Under the pieces are notes generated by a model that saw only the letters and a program-made list of their open reading frames with translations, ran no database searches and was not told the DNA's origin. The position numbers and the translations under genes are program-made. A stretch of DNA of 64,000 bases from Chroococcidiopsis sp. TS-821. Lineage in GTDB: Bacteria; Cyanobacteriota; Cyanobacteriia; Cyanobacteriales; Chroococcidiopsidaceae. Location of the stretch: NCBI RefSeq assembly GCF_002939305.1, contig NZ_MVDI01000007.1, positions 124,001 to 188,000 of the forward strand. Reading direction: 5' to 3'. Position 1 is the first letter of the stretch, and every line of letters begins with the position of its first letter. Below are positions 19,124 through 29,214 of this stretch, in pieces.

Positions 19124-19774
19124 TTATGTTCCAAACGTGCGATCGCCTGCATCGCCTAATCCAGGAACAATAAAGCCTTGTTCGTTAACAAACTCATCGA
19201 CGGTTGCTGTGTAAATCACTAATCCAGGATAAGCTGCACCGATTTTTTGCAATGCTGGAGGAGCAACAACGACGGAAATAATCCGCGTCAAACTTGGATC
19301 GACTCCGCGTTTTTCTAATTCGGCTAAGGTCATCATAATCGAGCCTCCTGTCGCCAACATTGGCTCAGTAATTAAAACTCGCGTTTCTGGGGCAAACCGT
19401 TCGGGAAGTTTATTTAGGTAGCAACTAGCTTCTAAAGTTGTTTCGTCGCGTACCAAACCCAAGTGATAGACTGATGCTAATGGTAGCAACGTTTGCGCGC
19501 CTTCGAGCAAAGCTAATCCAGCGCGTAAAATTGGAACAACGGCGATCGGAACTTCAGGATTAATTAACGTGGCTGGCGCAGGTGCTAACGGAGTATCGAT
19601 AGTTACTTCTTGCGTTGGTAGCCAATCTCGCACGGCTTCATAAGTCAACCAGCGCCCTAGTTCTGTCATGGCGCTTTTGAATAGAACCGACGGCGTCGCT
19701 GCATCGCGAGCAACGCCTAACCAATGCTTAATTAATGGATGGGGTGGAACATAAACACGCAATTGCAGCGTCAT
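19124..19774 (-). CDS. upp: uracil phosphoribosyltransferase
   Basis: A 216-residue pyrimidine salvage enzyme that makes UMP from uracil and PRPP. Seen: VPILRAGLALLEGA, the PRPP loop VLITEPMLATGGSIM, and the conserved C-terminal uracil site PGLGDAGDRTFGT. In the PRPP loop Glu takes the place of the more usual Asp (DPMLATGGS), a conservative change. Start is ATG 19774; length is normal. Confidence 0.93.
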   Translation of the reverse strand: MTLQLRVYVPPHPLIKHWLGVARDAATPSVLFKSAMTELGRWLTYEAVRDWLPTQEVTIDTPLAPAPATLINPEVPIAVVPILRAGLALLEGAQTLLPLASVYHLGLVRDETTLEASCYLNKLPERFAPETRVLITEPMLATGGSIMMTLAELEKRGVDPSLTRIISVVVAPPALQKIGAAYPGLVIYTATVDEFVNEQGFIVPGLGDAGDRTFGT

Positions 19775-19938
19775 AGCTCGATCAAATGACTGGTAGGTAC
19801 ATTACTGGTCTGCATCATCATACTCTCTTCCAGCGCGGCTGGGGAGGTCATACGACTCGGACTGCTGCAAAAATCGCTAAAGTCGTAGCTGCTGGACAAA
19901 AGAACTCTCAAACTGTTGAAAATAATTTGCATTAACTA

Positions 19939-19968
19939 TTGACAACATTTATCAATCAAGTTTATAGT
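19939..19968 (+). promoter_or_regulatory. sigma70-type promoter of candidate sRNA
   Basis: TTGACA at 19939-19944 and TATAGT at 19963-19968 with an 18-base spacer. No protein gene follows on this strand, but a terminator does at 20008-20047. Confidence 0.6.
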
Positions 19969-19974
19969 GACATT

Positions 19975-20047
19975 CAGTGTTCTCCTCTCTTTTAAAGATC
20001 GGCAGACGGGGTTGGTCAGCAGTAGCAGACTGATCCCTATTTTTTTT
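19975..20047 (+). ncRNA. candidate short regulatory RNA (about 73 nt)
   Basis: It lies between a consensus promoter ending at 19968 and an intrinsic terminator with eight T. The 5' half is unstructured and holds the pyrimidine tract TGTTCTCCTCTC (19978-19989), whose CTCCTC could pair with Shine-Dalgarno sequences. This is the same general plan as the cyanobacterial sRNA Yfr1 (unpaired CU-rich core, terminator hairpin), but the Yfr1 core ACUCCUCACAC is absent. The exact 5' end is estimated from the -10 box. The rest of the gap (20048-20314) shows nothing recognisable. Confidence 0.45.
20008..20047 (+). terminator. intrinsic terminator of candidate sRNA
   Basis: GGTCAG (20014-20019) pairs with CTGATC (20030-20035), extended by GG/CC across a small bulge, and is followed by T8 at 20040-20047. 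Confidence 0.65.
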
Positions 20048-20314
20048 GAAAGTGAACGGGCAGAAAATCTATGCGATTGATGGGATGATGGCTTTGGAGG
20101 GCTGAAAGCGCTAAAGAAGGCGCTCGCTGCGATTTTGAAACTCTATCAACCTTTGGCTGCCAAACTTAAAATTACCCCGTGCCTGAGAAGTCTGACAAAA
20201 CCGTGAGAAATTTTTGCAAGAATTTAGAAAGAACTTCGCGTCAAACGCCAAAGCTAATTCTACAATCAAGGCTGGAAAGTTGATAACGGCGGTAATGAGT
20301 TAAGCATCTGCAGC

Positions 20315-22027
20315 TCAAACGGCTAAGGTTAAAGTCCTACCCTCCTGTAGTAATTGAGTAAAGAAATTTGCAGGAAGAGGGCGGCTGAAGTAGTAGCCTT
20401 GCACTTCGTCACACCCTCTAGTTTGCAGGTAATTTAATTGTTCTTGGGTTTCGACACCTTCGGCAATCACGCTTAAGTTGAGACTATGCGCGAGCGAAAT
20501 GATAGCATCGACAATTGCGGCATCATCCGAGTCTACTACCAAGTCGCGTACAAAAGACCGATCGATTTTCAGCGTGTGAATCGGAAATCGTTTGAGATAG
20601 TTTAACGAAGAATAACCCGTACCAAAGTCATCAACCGAAAGCACAATTCCCATGCTGTGCAATTGTTGCATGATACTTATTGATTGTTGAATGTTATCAA
20701 CCATCAAGCTTTCAGTGAGTTCGAGTTCAAGGTAACTGGGATCTAACCCTGTTGTATTGAGAACTTGAGTTACGGTTTCGACTAAATTTTGTTGCTTGAA
20801 TTGACGCGCTGATAAATTAACTGCCATCTTCAATGCTGGAAATCCTTGGGCTTGCCATGCAAGGCTTTGCGCACAAGCAGTACGTAACACCCACTCACCA
20901 ATTGGCACAATCAAGCCAGTCTCTTCAGCAATTGGAATAAATTTAGCTGGAGAAACTAAGCCGCGTGTGGGGTTTTGCCAGCGAATCAGTGTTTCTACAC
21001 CAATGATCCGTCCGGTGTGCAAGGAAATTTGCGGTTGATAGTGCAAAAGGAGTTCTCCGCGATCAAGCGCGTAGTAGAGTTCATTTTCTAATGCTAGTCG
21101 TTCTTGTAAACTGTTATTAATGTCGGCTGAATAAAACTGATAGTTTGACCCTTGCCTTTGTGCTTGATGCATGGCTGTATCAGCATAGCTGATAAGATTT
21201 TCGACACTTGTGCTGTCATTGGGGTAGATGGCGATTCCTAAATTAGCGCCAGTCGTGATTTCGTGCTGGGCGATCGCAAAAGGTTTAGCAATCGCATGAC
21301 ATAGTTTTTCAGCTAGGGTGACAATGTCGTCAACAGCGCGCAGGTGAGTTTGCACGATCGCGAACGTGTTACTGCCAAAGCGTGCCAGAATGTCATTGTC
21401 ACTCATGCAACTTATAAACCTTTGAGCCGCATTTCGTAGTAGAGCATCACCCGCTTGATAGCCTAATGTATCGTTAATATTTTTGAGGCGATTTAAGCGA
21501 AGTACAATAACCGCCAACATCTGGTGACTATTTTGGGCTTGTGCTACTGCCTGTTGCAAGCGATCGCGAAATAAATCGCGGTTTGGCAATCCTGTTAAGT
21601 CATCGTAGTTTGCCATGTAGTTGATGACTTGATCGAGTTTTTTCAGCGTATGTGCTGTATCTGCCATCAAAATCCCAGCTTCATCGGTAAATTCTGTTGG
21701 CAAATTTGGTAGTTGTCCGTGCAGTAAGTATTTTCTTAAACTTAAAAAGGTCAGCGATATTGGTGCGAGTAAATTATGTAAAGCGTATAGTGTTAGTCCT
21801 GTACCAATTAGAGTTGCTAATAGGGCAACGATCGTAATGTGCAACTTTAATTGCAGCGCAAAAGATGTTGAGTAAACGAAATAAATCAGTAAAGATAAAA
21901 GCGGTATATGCGTGCCGATAAAGGCAATTACCACGATCTTACCCTTATAACTTTTTAATAAGGGAAAACGCGATAAAAATGAGTATAATTGGAGGTTAGG
22001 AGAGCGCAATTTGGCAATTATTCCCAT
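20315..22027 (-). CDS. membrane GGDEF-EAL protein, degenerate GGDEF
   Basis: A 570-residue protein. Two membrane helices (about 30-50 and 60-85) lead through a short linker to a GGDEF-type domain (about 135-300) and an EAL domain (about 315-560). The GGDEF signature is replaced by GSNTF at residues 218-222, so cyclic-di-GMP synthesis is not expected. The EAL signature is ETL with Glu345 kept, and DDFGTGYSSLNYLKRFP, KIDRSFV and AEGVET are intact, so phosphodiesterase activity is plausible. It likely hydrolyses c-di-GMP, with the GGDEF domain serving as a regulatory GTP sensor, as shown for other such hybrids. Confidence 0.88.
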   Translation of the reverse strand: MGIIAKLRSPNLQLYSFLSRFPLLKSYKGKIVVIAFIGTHIPLLSLLIYFVYSTSFALQLKLHITIVALLATLIGTGLTLYALHNLLAPISLTFLSLRKYLLHGQLPNLPTEFTDEAGILMADTAHTLKKLDQVINYMANYDDLTGLPNRDLFRDRLQQAVAQAQNSHQMLAVIVLRLNRLKNINDTLGYQAGDALLRNAAQRFISCMSDNDILARFGSNTFAIVQTHLRAVDDIVTLAEKLCHAIAKPFAIAQHEITTGANLGIAIYPNDSTSVENLISYADTAMHQAQRQGSNYQFYSADINNSLQERLALENELYYALDRGELLLHYQPQISLHTGRIIGVETLIRWQNPTRGLVSPAKFIPIAEETGLIVPIGEWVLRTACAQSLAWQAQGFPALKMAVNLSARQFKQQNLVETVTQVLNTTGLDPSYLELELTESLMVDNIQQSISIMQQLHSMGIVLSVDDFGTGYSSLNYLKRFPIHTLKIDRSFVRDLVVDSDDAAIVDAIISLAHSLNLSVIAEGVETQEQLNYLQTRGCDEVQGYYFSRPLPANFFTQLLQEGRTLTLAV

Positions 22028-22349
22028 ATTTTATATTTTTCAAGCTACTCGTTTATTCAAAATGCAAAATACTTCATGGGTGCATTGTTCCTAACTCAAC
22101 AACTAATATCGCATTTCCATCAAATTTGTGAAGTTCAATTTGAGGTTACTTATTAATAATATTAATTAACCAGAATTTACTAAAAAAATATTTAAAATTG
22201 CTATAAACAGATAATTTTTATTAGTAATTAATTGTGTCAATTCAGCACTATTAAAACAGAAAGTGTATAGCCAGTATCTTAATCAAAAAAAAGTTTGGCT
22301 ACCGCAGTGAAATTACTGAAAAACTTGAACTTCAAAAGTTTTGTAACTG
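22028..22349. other. intergenic, no gene recognised
   Basis: About 320 very AT-rich bases between two minus-strand genes, probably the promoter of the GGDEF-EAL gene. No coding frame or RNA structure was recognised. Confidence 0.6.
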
Positions 22350-24557
22350 CTAGACTTTGATTAAAGCTTGCAGTGTAGTTTGTAAATTTGTCAAACTGAG
22401 CGGTTTACTCAGATAACCATCTGCACCTGCAGCAAGACAGCGCTCGCGATCGCCTGTCATTGCCATTGCAGTCAGCGCTACGACTGGTACTGATTGCCAA
22501 TAAGGACTAGATTTAAGTTGCTGGATTAGTTTAAATCCATCGACTTTAGGTAATTGGATATCCATGAGAATCAAGTCGGGTAAAGCTTTAGCAGTTGCAG
22601 CGTACAAGTGAATCGCTTCCATCATCGCCCGACCGTCTGGAATTAACTCGACTCTGTAACCTTGTAATTCCAGCATTTCGAGAATGAGAGCTTGGTTGTA
22701 TGGCTGATCTTCTACAACCCAAATCCATTTTCCTTCGCCAGTGGCGATCGCGCCATCTTGCGCCGCAGAAGCTGCAACTTGATGCGGATGACGTGCGAGT
22801 TGCTGGCGCATTTCCGTTAACGGTAGCCAAACGCGAAAGGTACTTCCTTGATTTTCTACTGATTCTAGCGAAACCGTGCCACCATGAAGTTCTGCGAGCC
22901 GTTTTGTCAGTGCTAGCCCCAAGCCAGTTCCTTCGTGTTGCCGAGTTAAAGATGCATCGACTTGTTGAAAAGGACGAAATAGTAAATGCCACTTTTCGGG
23001 CGGAATACCAATTCCTGTGTCTTCTACGGCAATACACACATACGGCGTGCTTAAATTAATGGGACTGCAATCAGGTCGAAAAGTTTCTGATAGTAATTCA
23101 TTGCCATACGCGATCCGATAACTTAGTTTAATCTGACCGCCTTCGGGTGTAAATTTAACCGCATTCGAGAGTAAGTTAATTAAAATCTGACGAACGCGAC
23201 GCTCGTCTAAATTAGCGTGTTTTAAGCGAGCGTCCAAATCGAGAGAAAGTTTTAACCGCTTCTTATTGACGCGGGGCTGAATCATCTCCTGACATTGAAG
23301 ACACAGATCGGGAATTGAGACAGGTTGTAATTCTAATTCAGCTTTACCTGATTCAATTTTCGATAAGTCGAGAATATCATTAATCAGTTGCAACAGGTGT
23401 TGACCGCTTTCTTCAATCACCTGCAAATATTTTGTTTGACGCGCAGTTAAAGACGCGATATCTTGGCGTAGCAGTAAATCGGAAAAACCTAAAATACTAT
23501 TCAAAGGCGTGCGTAGTTCGTGCGACATCGAAGCTAAGAATTCGGACTTCAGCTGCGAGGCTTGCTCTAAATCTTGGTTAATTTGACGCAGGCGTTCTTG
23601 GGCTTGGGCGCGTTCAATTGCCACTCCGAGCATTCGACAAGCTGCCATGAGCATATCTTGCTGTGGGGCATCTTGTAACTTTTGCAAGCTGCGAGATTCT
23701 AGAGTTAGTACACCGATGATCGTGCCGTCGGCTGCGGGTATGGGGAAGATACCTAATTGACCGATCCCAGGGTGGCGAAATGCGGATACTGCTTTTGGGT
23801 GTTTGAAATAATCTTCAACGAATAGCGGTTTAGCCGTTTCCACGACTTGCCAAAGTAGTCCTTGTCCGTAGGGAATACCGCGATCGAGCAAGTTTGCCAT
23901 TTCTGCTACGACAGCTTCGCCATACGTCGCCACAAATTGCCCAGAAATTTCATTAGTAAGGACGTGCGCTAAAGCCTCTTGCCCTCTACCGGAAATGACT
24001 TTGACATCACCAAACGCTGCTCCCATTGCTTGCACAAGATAGCTCAGTGCAAAATGTCCGATTTCTTGTAGTTCACTCGCCGGCTGAATGCGTTCCATCA
24101 AACCCAAAAGGAAGGCTTGTCGTTTGAGTTCGGCATTGAGATGCGCTTGAGAACGTCGGTGTTCGGTAATATCTAAAAAAGTAATGATGCTGCCGGCGTT
24201 GGATGTCTCGCTACAATAAACTTCTAGTGATGTTCCGTCGGTTTGCTCAACATAAATTGGAAAAATTGTCTCAGGCGATGCAGTGGCGCTGAGGAATTGA
24301 GCGTACTCTGTTTGCGACCAGTAGCCTTGCTTAACAATTTCCGCAAAAATTTCTTCGTAGTGGGGTTTTTGTTTGAGCCAGTCGGCGTATAACCCCCAAT
24401 TTCGACAAAATTGTTGATTGAAGACAACAAGGCGATTTGTAGCATCAAACAACGCGATCGCTTCACCATGAGGATCGAGTTGTGCTTGCTGGCGACCATT
24501 GATATTGGGTTCTGATTCTGATGGCTGTGTTGGCGATTGCACCCGTAGTGGCAGCAT
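22350..24557 (-). CDS. hybrid sensor histidine kinase (PAS-GAF-HisKA-HATPase-REC)
   Basis: A 735-residue two-component sensor without membrane helices. Order: PAS domain (about 30-125), GAF domain (about 155-320), coiled coil, HisKA with phospho-accepting His346 in SMSHELRTPLNSILGF, ATPase domain with N box NLLSNAVKFTPEGG and G boxes VEDTGIGIP and GTGLGLALTK, then a receiver domain with Asp666 in LILMDIQLP and the PLSLTNL end. It should autophosphorylate and pass phosphate to its own receiver; no response regulator or HPt gene is adjacent. The GAF domain lacks the obvious Cys context for a bilin, so a photoreceptor role is not supported. Confidence 0.9.
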   Translation of the reverse strand: MLPLRVQSPTQPSESEPNINGRQQAQLDPHGEAIALFDATNRLVVFNQQFCRNWGLYADWLKQKPHYEEIFAEIVKQGYWSQTEYAQFLSATASPETIFPIYVEQTDGTSLEVYCSETSNAGSIITFLDITEHRRSQAHLNAELKRQAFLLGLMERIQPASELQEIGHFALSYLVQAMGAAFGDVKVISGRGQEALAHVLTNEISGQFVATYGEAVVAEMANLLDRGIPYGQGLLWQVVETAKPLFVEDYFKHPKAVSAFRHPGIGQLGIFPIPAADGTIIGVLTLESRSLQKLQDAPQQDMLMAACRMLGVAIERAQAQERLRQINQDLEQASQLKSEFLASMSHELRTPLNSILGFSDLLLRQDIASLTARQTKYLQVIEESGQHLLQLINDILDLSKIESGKAELELQPVSIPDLCLQCQEMIQPRVNKKRLKLSLDLDARLKHANLDERRVRQILINLLSNAVKFTPEGGQIKLSYRIAYGNELLSETFRPDCSPINLSTPYVCIAVEDTGIGIPPEKWHLLFRPFQQVDASLTRQHEGTGLGLALTKRLAELHGGTVSLESVENQGSTFRVWLPLTEMRQQLARHPHQVAASAAQDGAIATGEGKWIWVVEDQPYNQALILEMLELQGYRVELIPDGRAMMEAIHLYAATAKALPDLILMDIQLPKVDGFKLIQQLKSSPYWQSVPVVALTAMAMTGDRERCLAAGADGYLSKPLSLTNLQTTLQALIKV

Positions 24558-24711
24558 TCTTTCGACAAGACGACAATTCTTGCTTAAGTTTATTTAAAAA
24601 TCTATTGAAAAAGTTAATTACGTTTAATGATAAAAATTACATGAAATTTGTGATGCAAAACACAAAACTGAGAGTTTAGGCAATTCCTGCCGAAAATAGA
24701 GTCTTCCTTAA

Positions 24712-27700
24712 TTAAACGCGGTAATTTCTCATCTCTCCTGCACCTTTGCCCCTTGGCTCCTCTACTTCTTCAGTTGCTCCAAGGGCTTTGAGCATAGCAA
24801 TTTGAGCTTCAGTTAAGCCTGTGACACCAGTGATATTCATGCCTTCATAAGGGCGTTCGCTACGGATGGTGGTTATGCACTCGCCGGTATCGAGATTCCA
24901 AAGTTTGATTTTTTCTTCTTGTTCGCCACTTGCGAGGAGTTTTCCCTGAGGGTGAAAACTAACGGATGTGACGCGATCGCTATGTCCTTGTAAAGTTTGT
25001 AAACACTTACCTGTGCTGACTTCCCAAAGTTTCAATGTTTTATCATCGCTTGCACTGGCAAGGAGTTGTCCGTCAGGACTGAATGCAACTGACCAAACGC
25101 CATTGCTATGTCCTTGCAAGGTTTGTAAACATTCACCTGTGTCAACATTCCATAACTTTACAGTATAGTCGTCGCTCGCACTTGCTAGAATTTTGCCTTG
25201 CGGATGAAAAGCAACCGACCACACGCCGTTAGTATGTCCTTGGAGGACTTTGATACATTCTCCGGTAACAACGTCCCATAACCTAACAGTTACATCACCG
25301 CTACTTGCTAAAATCCTGTCCTGGGGATGAAACGCCACCGACCACACCCAGTTTGTATGTCCGACAAGCGTTCGCAGACAACGCCCTGTTGCTACATTCC
25401 ATAACTTCACAGTACGATCGCCGCTAGCACTTGCTAATATGTTGTCTTGAGAATGAAAGGCAACGGACCATACCCAGTTTGTGTGTCCTTGCAATGTTCT
25501 CATCAGCTTACCTGTTGCAACGTTCCACAAATTAATTTTTTCGCTGGCGCTTGCGAGAATTTGCCCGTTGTGGCTAAAGGTCGTCGAAAGAATACCACGC
25601 GTATGCCCTTGAAAAGCTTTGACAACTTTACCTGTGTGGATGTCCCACAAGCGTACGGTGCGATCGCTACTTCCTGTAGCCAATAAGGTTCCGTCAGGAC
25701 TAAAAACAACGACTCGAACGAGATTCGTGTAACCCGAGAGTGTTGTGAGCGCTTTACCTGTTTCTACGTCCCATAGTCTTAACAAGCGATCGTCACCACC
25801 ACTAACTAAAGTTTGTCCATTAGAACTAAACGCAATTGCCCAAACCCGACTTGCGTGTCCTTGCAGAGTTTTTATGCATTGTCCGGTGGTCAAATTCCAT
25901 AACTTAATCGTTTTGTCGTGACTGCCACTTGCAAGTGTTTGGCGATCCGGGCTAAATGCTAAGCTTTGAACTAGATAGGTATGTCCTTGTAAGCACAAGC
26001 AGCTGCTGCTATTAATATCCCAAAGTGTAACGTTGCCATCATCACTACCACTGGCGAGCAGCGTACCATCAAGATTAAAAGCGATCGCGCGGATTGGCTG
26101 CGTCGATTCGGTTGATTGGATAACTTGACCGTTAGTCACATCCCATAACTTGATACTTCCGTCATTGCTACCACTTGCTAAGATTGTTCCTTGTGGATTA
26201 AAGCTGACAGACTCAACGCGATTGGTGTGTCCTAAGAAAGATTGTCGAACTTCACCTGTGGTAACGTCCCAAAGTTTGACAGTGCAATCGTCGCTTCCTG
26301 TTGCTAATGTTTTACCATCAGGGCTAAAAGCAAGTGACCATACCCAACTTGTATGTCCTTGTAGCGTTCGCAATAGTTCACCTGTGCGTGCGTCCCAAAG
26401 TTTGACAGTGCGATCGTCGCTTCCTGTTGCTAAAATCGTGCCGTCAGGACTAAATGATATGGCTAAAATCCAGCGGATATGACCTTTCCATGTTGAAATA
26501 GGTTTCATGTCTGCAACGCGCCACAAGCGAATTTGCCCCGCTTCTCCCGCAGTCGCAATGATTTCTCTGTCTGGGCTGTAGGTCAGTGCTAAAATGCAAC
26601 CGAAGTTTTCGCTAAATGCAGAGTTGGTTAAATCTGCGTGTTGCAAGTTAACGTGCTGCAAGTTAGCGTTTTTGAGATAAGCTTGCCAAACACTCATCTC
26701 TGAAAAGTCGTAGTGACTTAAATCAGTTTGCAAGTGAATGAGTAAGTTAAGAATGTTTCCGCCACCGTATCCGGAAGCAACTGATATCCGCAGTTCATGG
26801 AGAATGCGATCGAGATGTTCTGCAATTCTTTTTTTATTTCTGAAGCTTGCGAGAAGTTTATCGACTAATGGTTGAACGAGCAGTCGCGCTTGCGCATCGC
26901 GAATGTAATCTTTCGTTTGTGCTTTAATTAACGCATGGCTATTGAAAAGTTGAATATTTATTGTTGTAATTTCATCACAGATTTGAGTCACGAATTGATC
27001 GGTGACGTATTCCATCACTACTGGTTGTTGCGTGAAGCTTGCAGTATTTTTGAGTGTTATTGATGTAGCTTTTTCAATTAAAGAGCGCTGTTGTAGCGAT
27101 TCGAGTGCTTCTAGAACCTCGCGCGGCGATATGAGTGGTAGGATATCTTGCTTGAGTTCTGCTAATGTAACAGGTTCGCGATTGATTGCTAACCAATACA
27201 TAATTTGCTGTTCTGCTACCGACAACCGCGTAAATTGTTGTGCGAGCAGATCCCAGATATCGCCAAAAACAGCAGTACCTTGTGCGAGAAATTGCGCAAC
27301 ATCACCATCAAACAATTCCTGGATATTTGTCGCAACTATTTTTAAGGCTAACGGATTGCCGCGATAATGCTCTAGCAAGAGTTGCTGTTGTCGTGTCGAA
27401 CAAACAAGTCCTTTTGCTTGAAAGATTTCTTTCGCTTCGACTTCGGTTAACCCATTTAAATGTAGCGATCGCACGGGTAACGTAATTCCTTCATAAGATG
27501 CTAAGCCGCGCGGCTTCTCGCGGCTTGTGAGAATAGCACAGCTTTGATGCGGCGTTTGGGCAATACACCGCAAAAGTTGACCGTATTCTTCATATCCTTC
27601 AAGATAATAACCTGCACGTTCACCCTGACGTAAGATTGTTTCGGCATTATCAAGAATCAGTAAACACCGCGCAGTACGTAAATAATCAATTAAATGTGAG

Positions 27701-28395
27701 ATTTTAGCTTCAGTACTTTCAGGTAAGTCGTCGATTGTTTCTTGTTGATTTGAGAAAAATAAAATTAAGCTTGTTAATAAATCTTGAATCGGTGGTGCAT
27801 TCCGCAAACTCCGCCAAATTATATACTCAAAATCGCCTTGCAATTGTTGGGCTAACTTGACTGATACGCTGGTTTTACCAATTCCACCCATTCCTAACAA
27901 CGCTACTAATCGACAGCGATCGGCAACAATCCATTGTTGTAGTGTTGCTAATTCTTCTGTTCTTCCATAAAAAATTGATACATCTGGTGCATCTCCCCAG
28001 TCATGTTTAATTGTAGTTTTGTTTTGAATTGGTACTAATTTAGTACTTAGTGAATGAAGAGATGAAACTTTAGGAAGTATAGTTTCACTTGTAGTGCTTG
28101 CACGCCACTTTACTGTCGTTAGATTGTTTAACTCTTTAGGCACCACTTTTGCATAGCGTAATACAACAGATTGAAAGTTATTTTTAGTAACTTTTTTACC
28201 AAATACTTTGGTCAGTAGCTGCCATAAATGAGAACCAGTATCTTTAATATAACCAGTATCATAACCAGAGGCTTTAGCAATCTCCATGTACGATTTTCCT
28301 TCCCAAGATTGCCGAAATACTATTTCTTGAGCCTTGTTTAAGCGTCCTTCTTCGAGAAGTTGCTCGACAACATCTATTGCTTCTTCTACGTTCAT
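24712..28395 (-). CDS. NLR-like STAND protein: HTH, NB-ARC, 14 WD40 repeats
   Basis: A 1227-residue protein. Residues 1-85 resemble the helix-turn-helix N-terminal domain of vWA-MoxR-associated/NB-ARC proteins ([27 protein letters not shown]). An NB-ARC ATPase follows (about 140-430): P-loop GMGGIGKTS near residue 170, Walker B LLILDNAE, sensor [11 protein letters not shown] helical linker reaches residue 600. From there 14 WD40 repeats run to about 1185, enough for two seven-bladed propellers. Several repeats are nearly identical (for example the [10 protein letters not shown] units), a sign of recent internal duplication. The short tail ([17 protein letters not shown]) recurs in cyanobacterial relatives. 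Signal-triggered oligomerisation is inferred from the family; the effector output is unclear, perhaps the HTH domain. Confidence 0.88.
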   Translation of the reverse strand: MNVEEAIDVVEQLLEEGRLNKAQEIVFRQSWEGKSYMEIAKASGYDTGYIKDTGSHLWQLLTKVFGKKVTKNNFQSVVLRYAKVVPKELNNLTTVKWRASTTSETILPKVSSLHSLSTKLVPIQNKTTIKHDWGDAPDVSIFYGRTEELATLQQWIVADRCRLVALLGMGGIGKTSVSVKLAQQLQGDFEYIIWRSLRNAPPIQDLLTSLILFFSNQQETIDDLPESTEAKISHLIDYLRTARCLLILDNAETILRQGERAGYYLEGYEEYGQLLRCIAQTPHQSCAILTSREKPRGLASYEGITLPVRSLHLNGLTEVEAKEIFQAKGLVCSTRQQQLLLEHYRGNPLALKIVATNIQELFDGDVAQFLAQGTAVFGDIWDLLAQQFTRLSVAEQQIMYWLAINREPVTLAELKQDILPLISPREVLEALESLQQRSLIEKATSITLKNTASFTQQPVVMEYVTDQFVTQICDEITTINIQLFNSHALIKAQTKDYIRDAQARLLVQPLVDKLLASFRNKKRIAEHLDRILHELRISVASGYGGGNILNLLIHLQTDLSHYDFSEMSVWQAYLKNANLQHVNLQHADLTNSAFSENFGCILALTYSPDREIIATAGEAGQIRLWRVADMKPISTWKGHIRWILAISFSPDGTILATGSDDRTVKLWDARTGELLRTLQGHTSWVWSLAFSPDGKTLATGSDDCTVKLWDVTTGEVRQSFLGHTNRVESVSFNPQGTILASGSNDGSIKLWDVTNGQVIQSTESTQPIRAIAFNLDGTLLASGSDDGNVTLWDINSSSCLCLQGHTYLVQSLAFSPDRQTLASGSHDKTIKLWNLTTGQCIKTLQGHASRVWAIAFSSNGQTLVSGGDDRLLRLWDVETGKALTTLSGYTNLVRVVVFSPDGTLLATGSSDRTVRLWDIHTGKVVKAFQGHTRGILSTTFSHNGQILASASEKINLWNVATGKLMRTLQGHTNWVWSVAFHSQDNILASASGDRTVKLWNVATGRCLRTLVGHTNWVWSVAFHPQDRILASSGDVTVRLWDVVTGECIKVLQGHTNGVWSVAFHPQGKILASASDDYTVKLWNVDTGECLQTLQGHSNGVWSVAFSPDGQLLASASDDKTLKLWEVSTGKCLQTLQGHSDRVTSVSFHPQGKLLASGEQEEKIKLWNLDTGECITTIRSERPYEGMNITGVTGLTEAQIAMLKALGATEEVEEPRGKGAGEMRNYRV

Positions 28396-29214
28396 CTAGC
28401 GGCACTCCTTATTCGTTGCTGTTGCCGTGCTGTACTAAGCGATAGATAATAAACTTATCACCGATTTAAATTGGCTTCATATCCGTAGATTAAGTAGTAA
28501 CGGTGTAAATAACAATACTAATTACTTCCGGCAAGTTTAGCTAGAAAGGTAGCAGCAATCGATTTTTTCGCTTCAGCAACATCATTCTACTATTTCTGCA
28601 TGCAATTCATGCTTGCCTTAATACATTTTTATTACTTTTAGCTGACCTTCTGGTGTCTTTTCCTGACTGACAAGGAACGTATGATAACGGTAAAGTATGT
28701 TTCAAGTAAGCGACCGAGACAAAGAACTTTTCTTTGATTTGAGCAGAAACCTTAACAAAAAATAAAAAAATGGAGTAATTAAATAGTGGATACTAAAAGC
28801 GTATCAAATTTTTAAAAGTTATTCTGCACTTAGCGATCGAGCACGCAAAAGATAGTTGTATCAAACTGATATGCAAGTATTAGCTAAATCGTCAAGAATT
28901 AAAAATGAAGTTTGAAAATTTGGTAAAGGCTGCATATTTTTGAAAATTTTTGCTGATGATTCAATAAACATTAATTTTAGTGAATAAAAAGAGCTGCCAT
29001 GAATAAAGCAGTAAATTAAAGTAGTCAGCAATAGCAAAATAAACGATGTGCAAATAATTCATTTTTGAGTGAAAAAGTGAGGAGAGTATAGATAAGCTAA
29101 TTTGCACAATTTGAAGAATTAGGGGCATCTACTACATAAATCAATTGAGTGCGACATATATAAGTGCAGGTTGTCATACAAACTTTAGAGCAGGTATTCG
29201 AGGAAGACAATCTC
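28396..29214. other. long AT-rich divergent intergenic region
   Basis: About 800 bases between the divergent NB-ARC and HetZ-related genes. No protein or RNA gene was recognised; it must hold both promoters. Only one HIP1-like half site occurs. Confidence 0.6.

Noticed and set aside
19786-19935. Plus-strand 49-codon frame divergent from upp
   Set aside because: No ribosome site and no known family; it covers the upp promoter region, so it is more likely chance.
24750-26650. Periodic sequence resembling a repeat array
   Set aside because: The period of about 126 bases matches WD40 units of one open reading frame, not CRISPR spacers or satellite DNA. No CRISPR array was seen anywhere.
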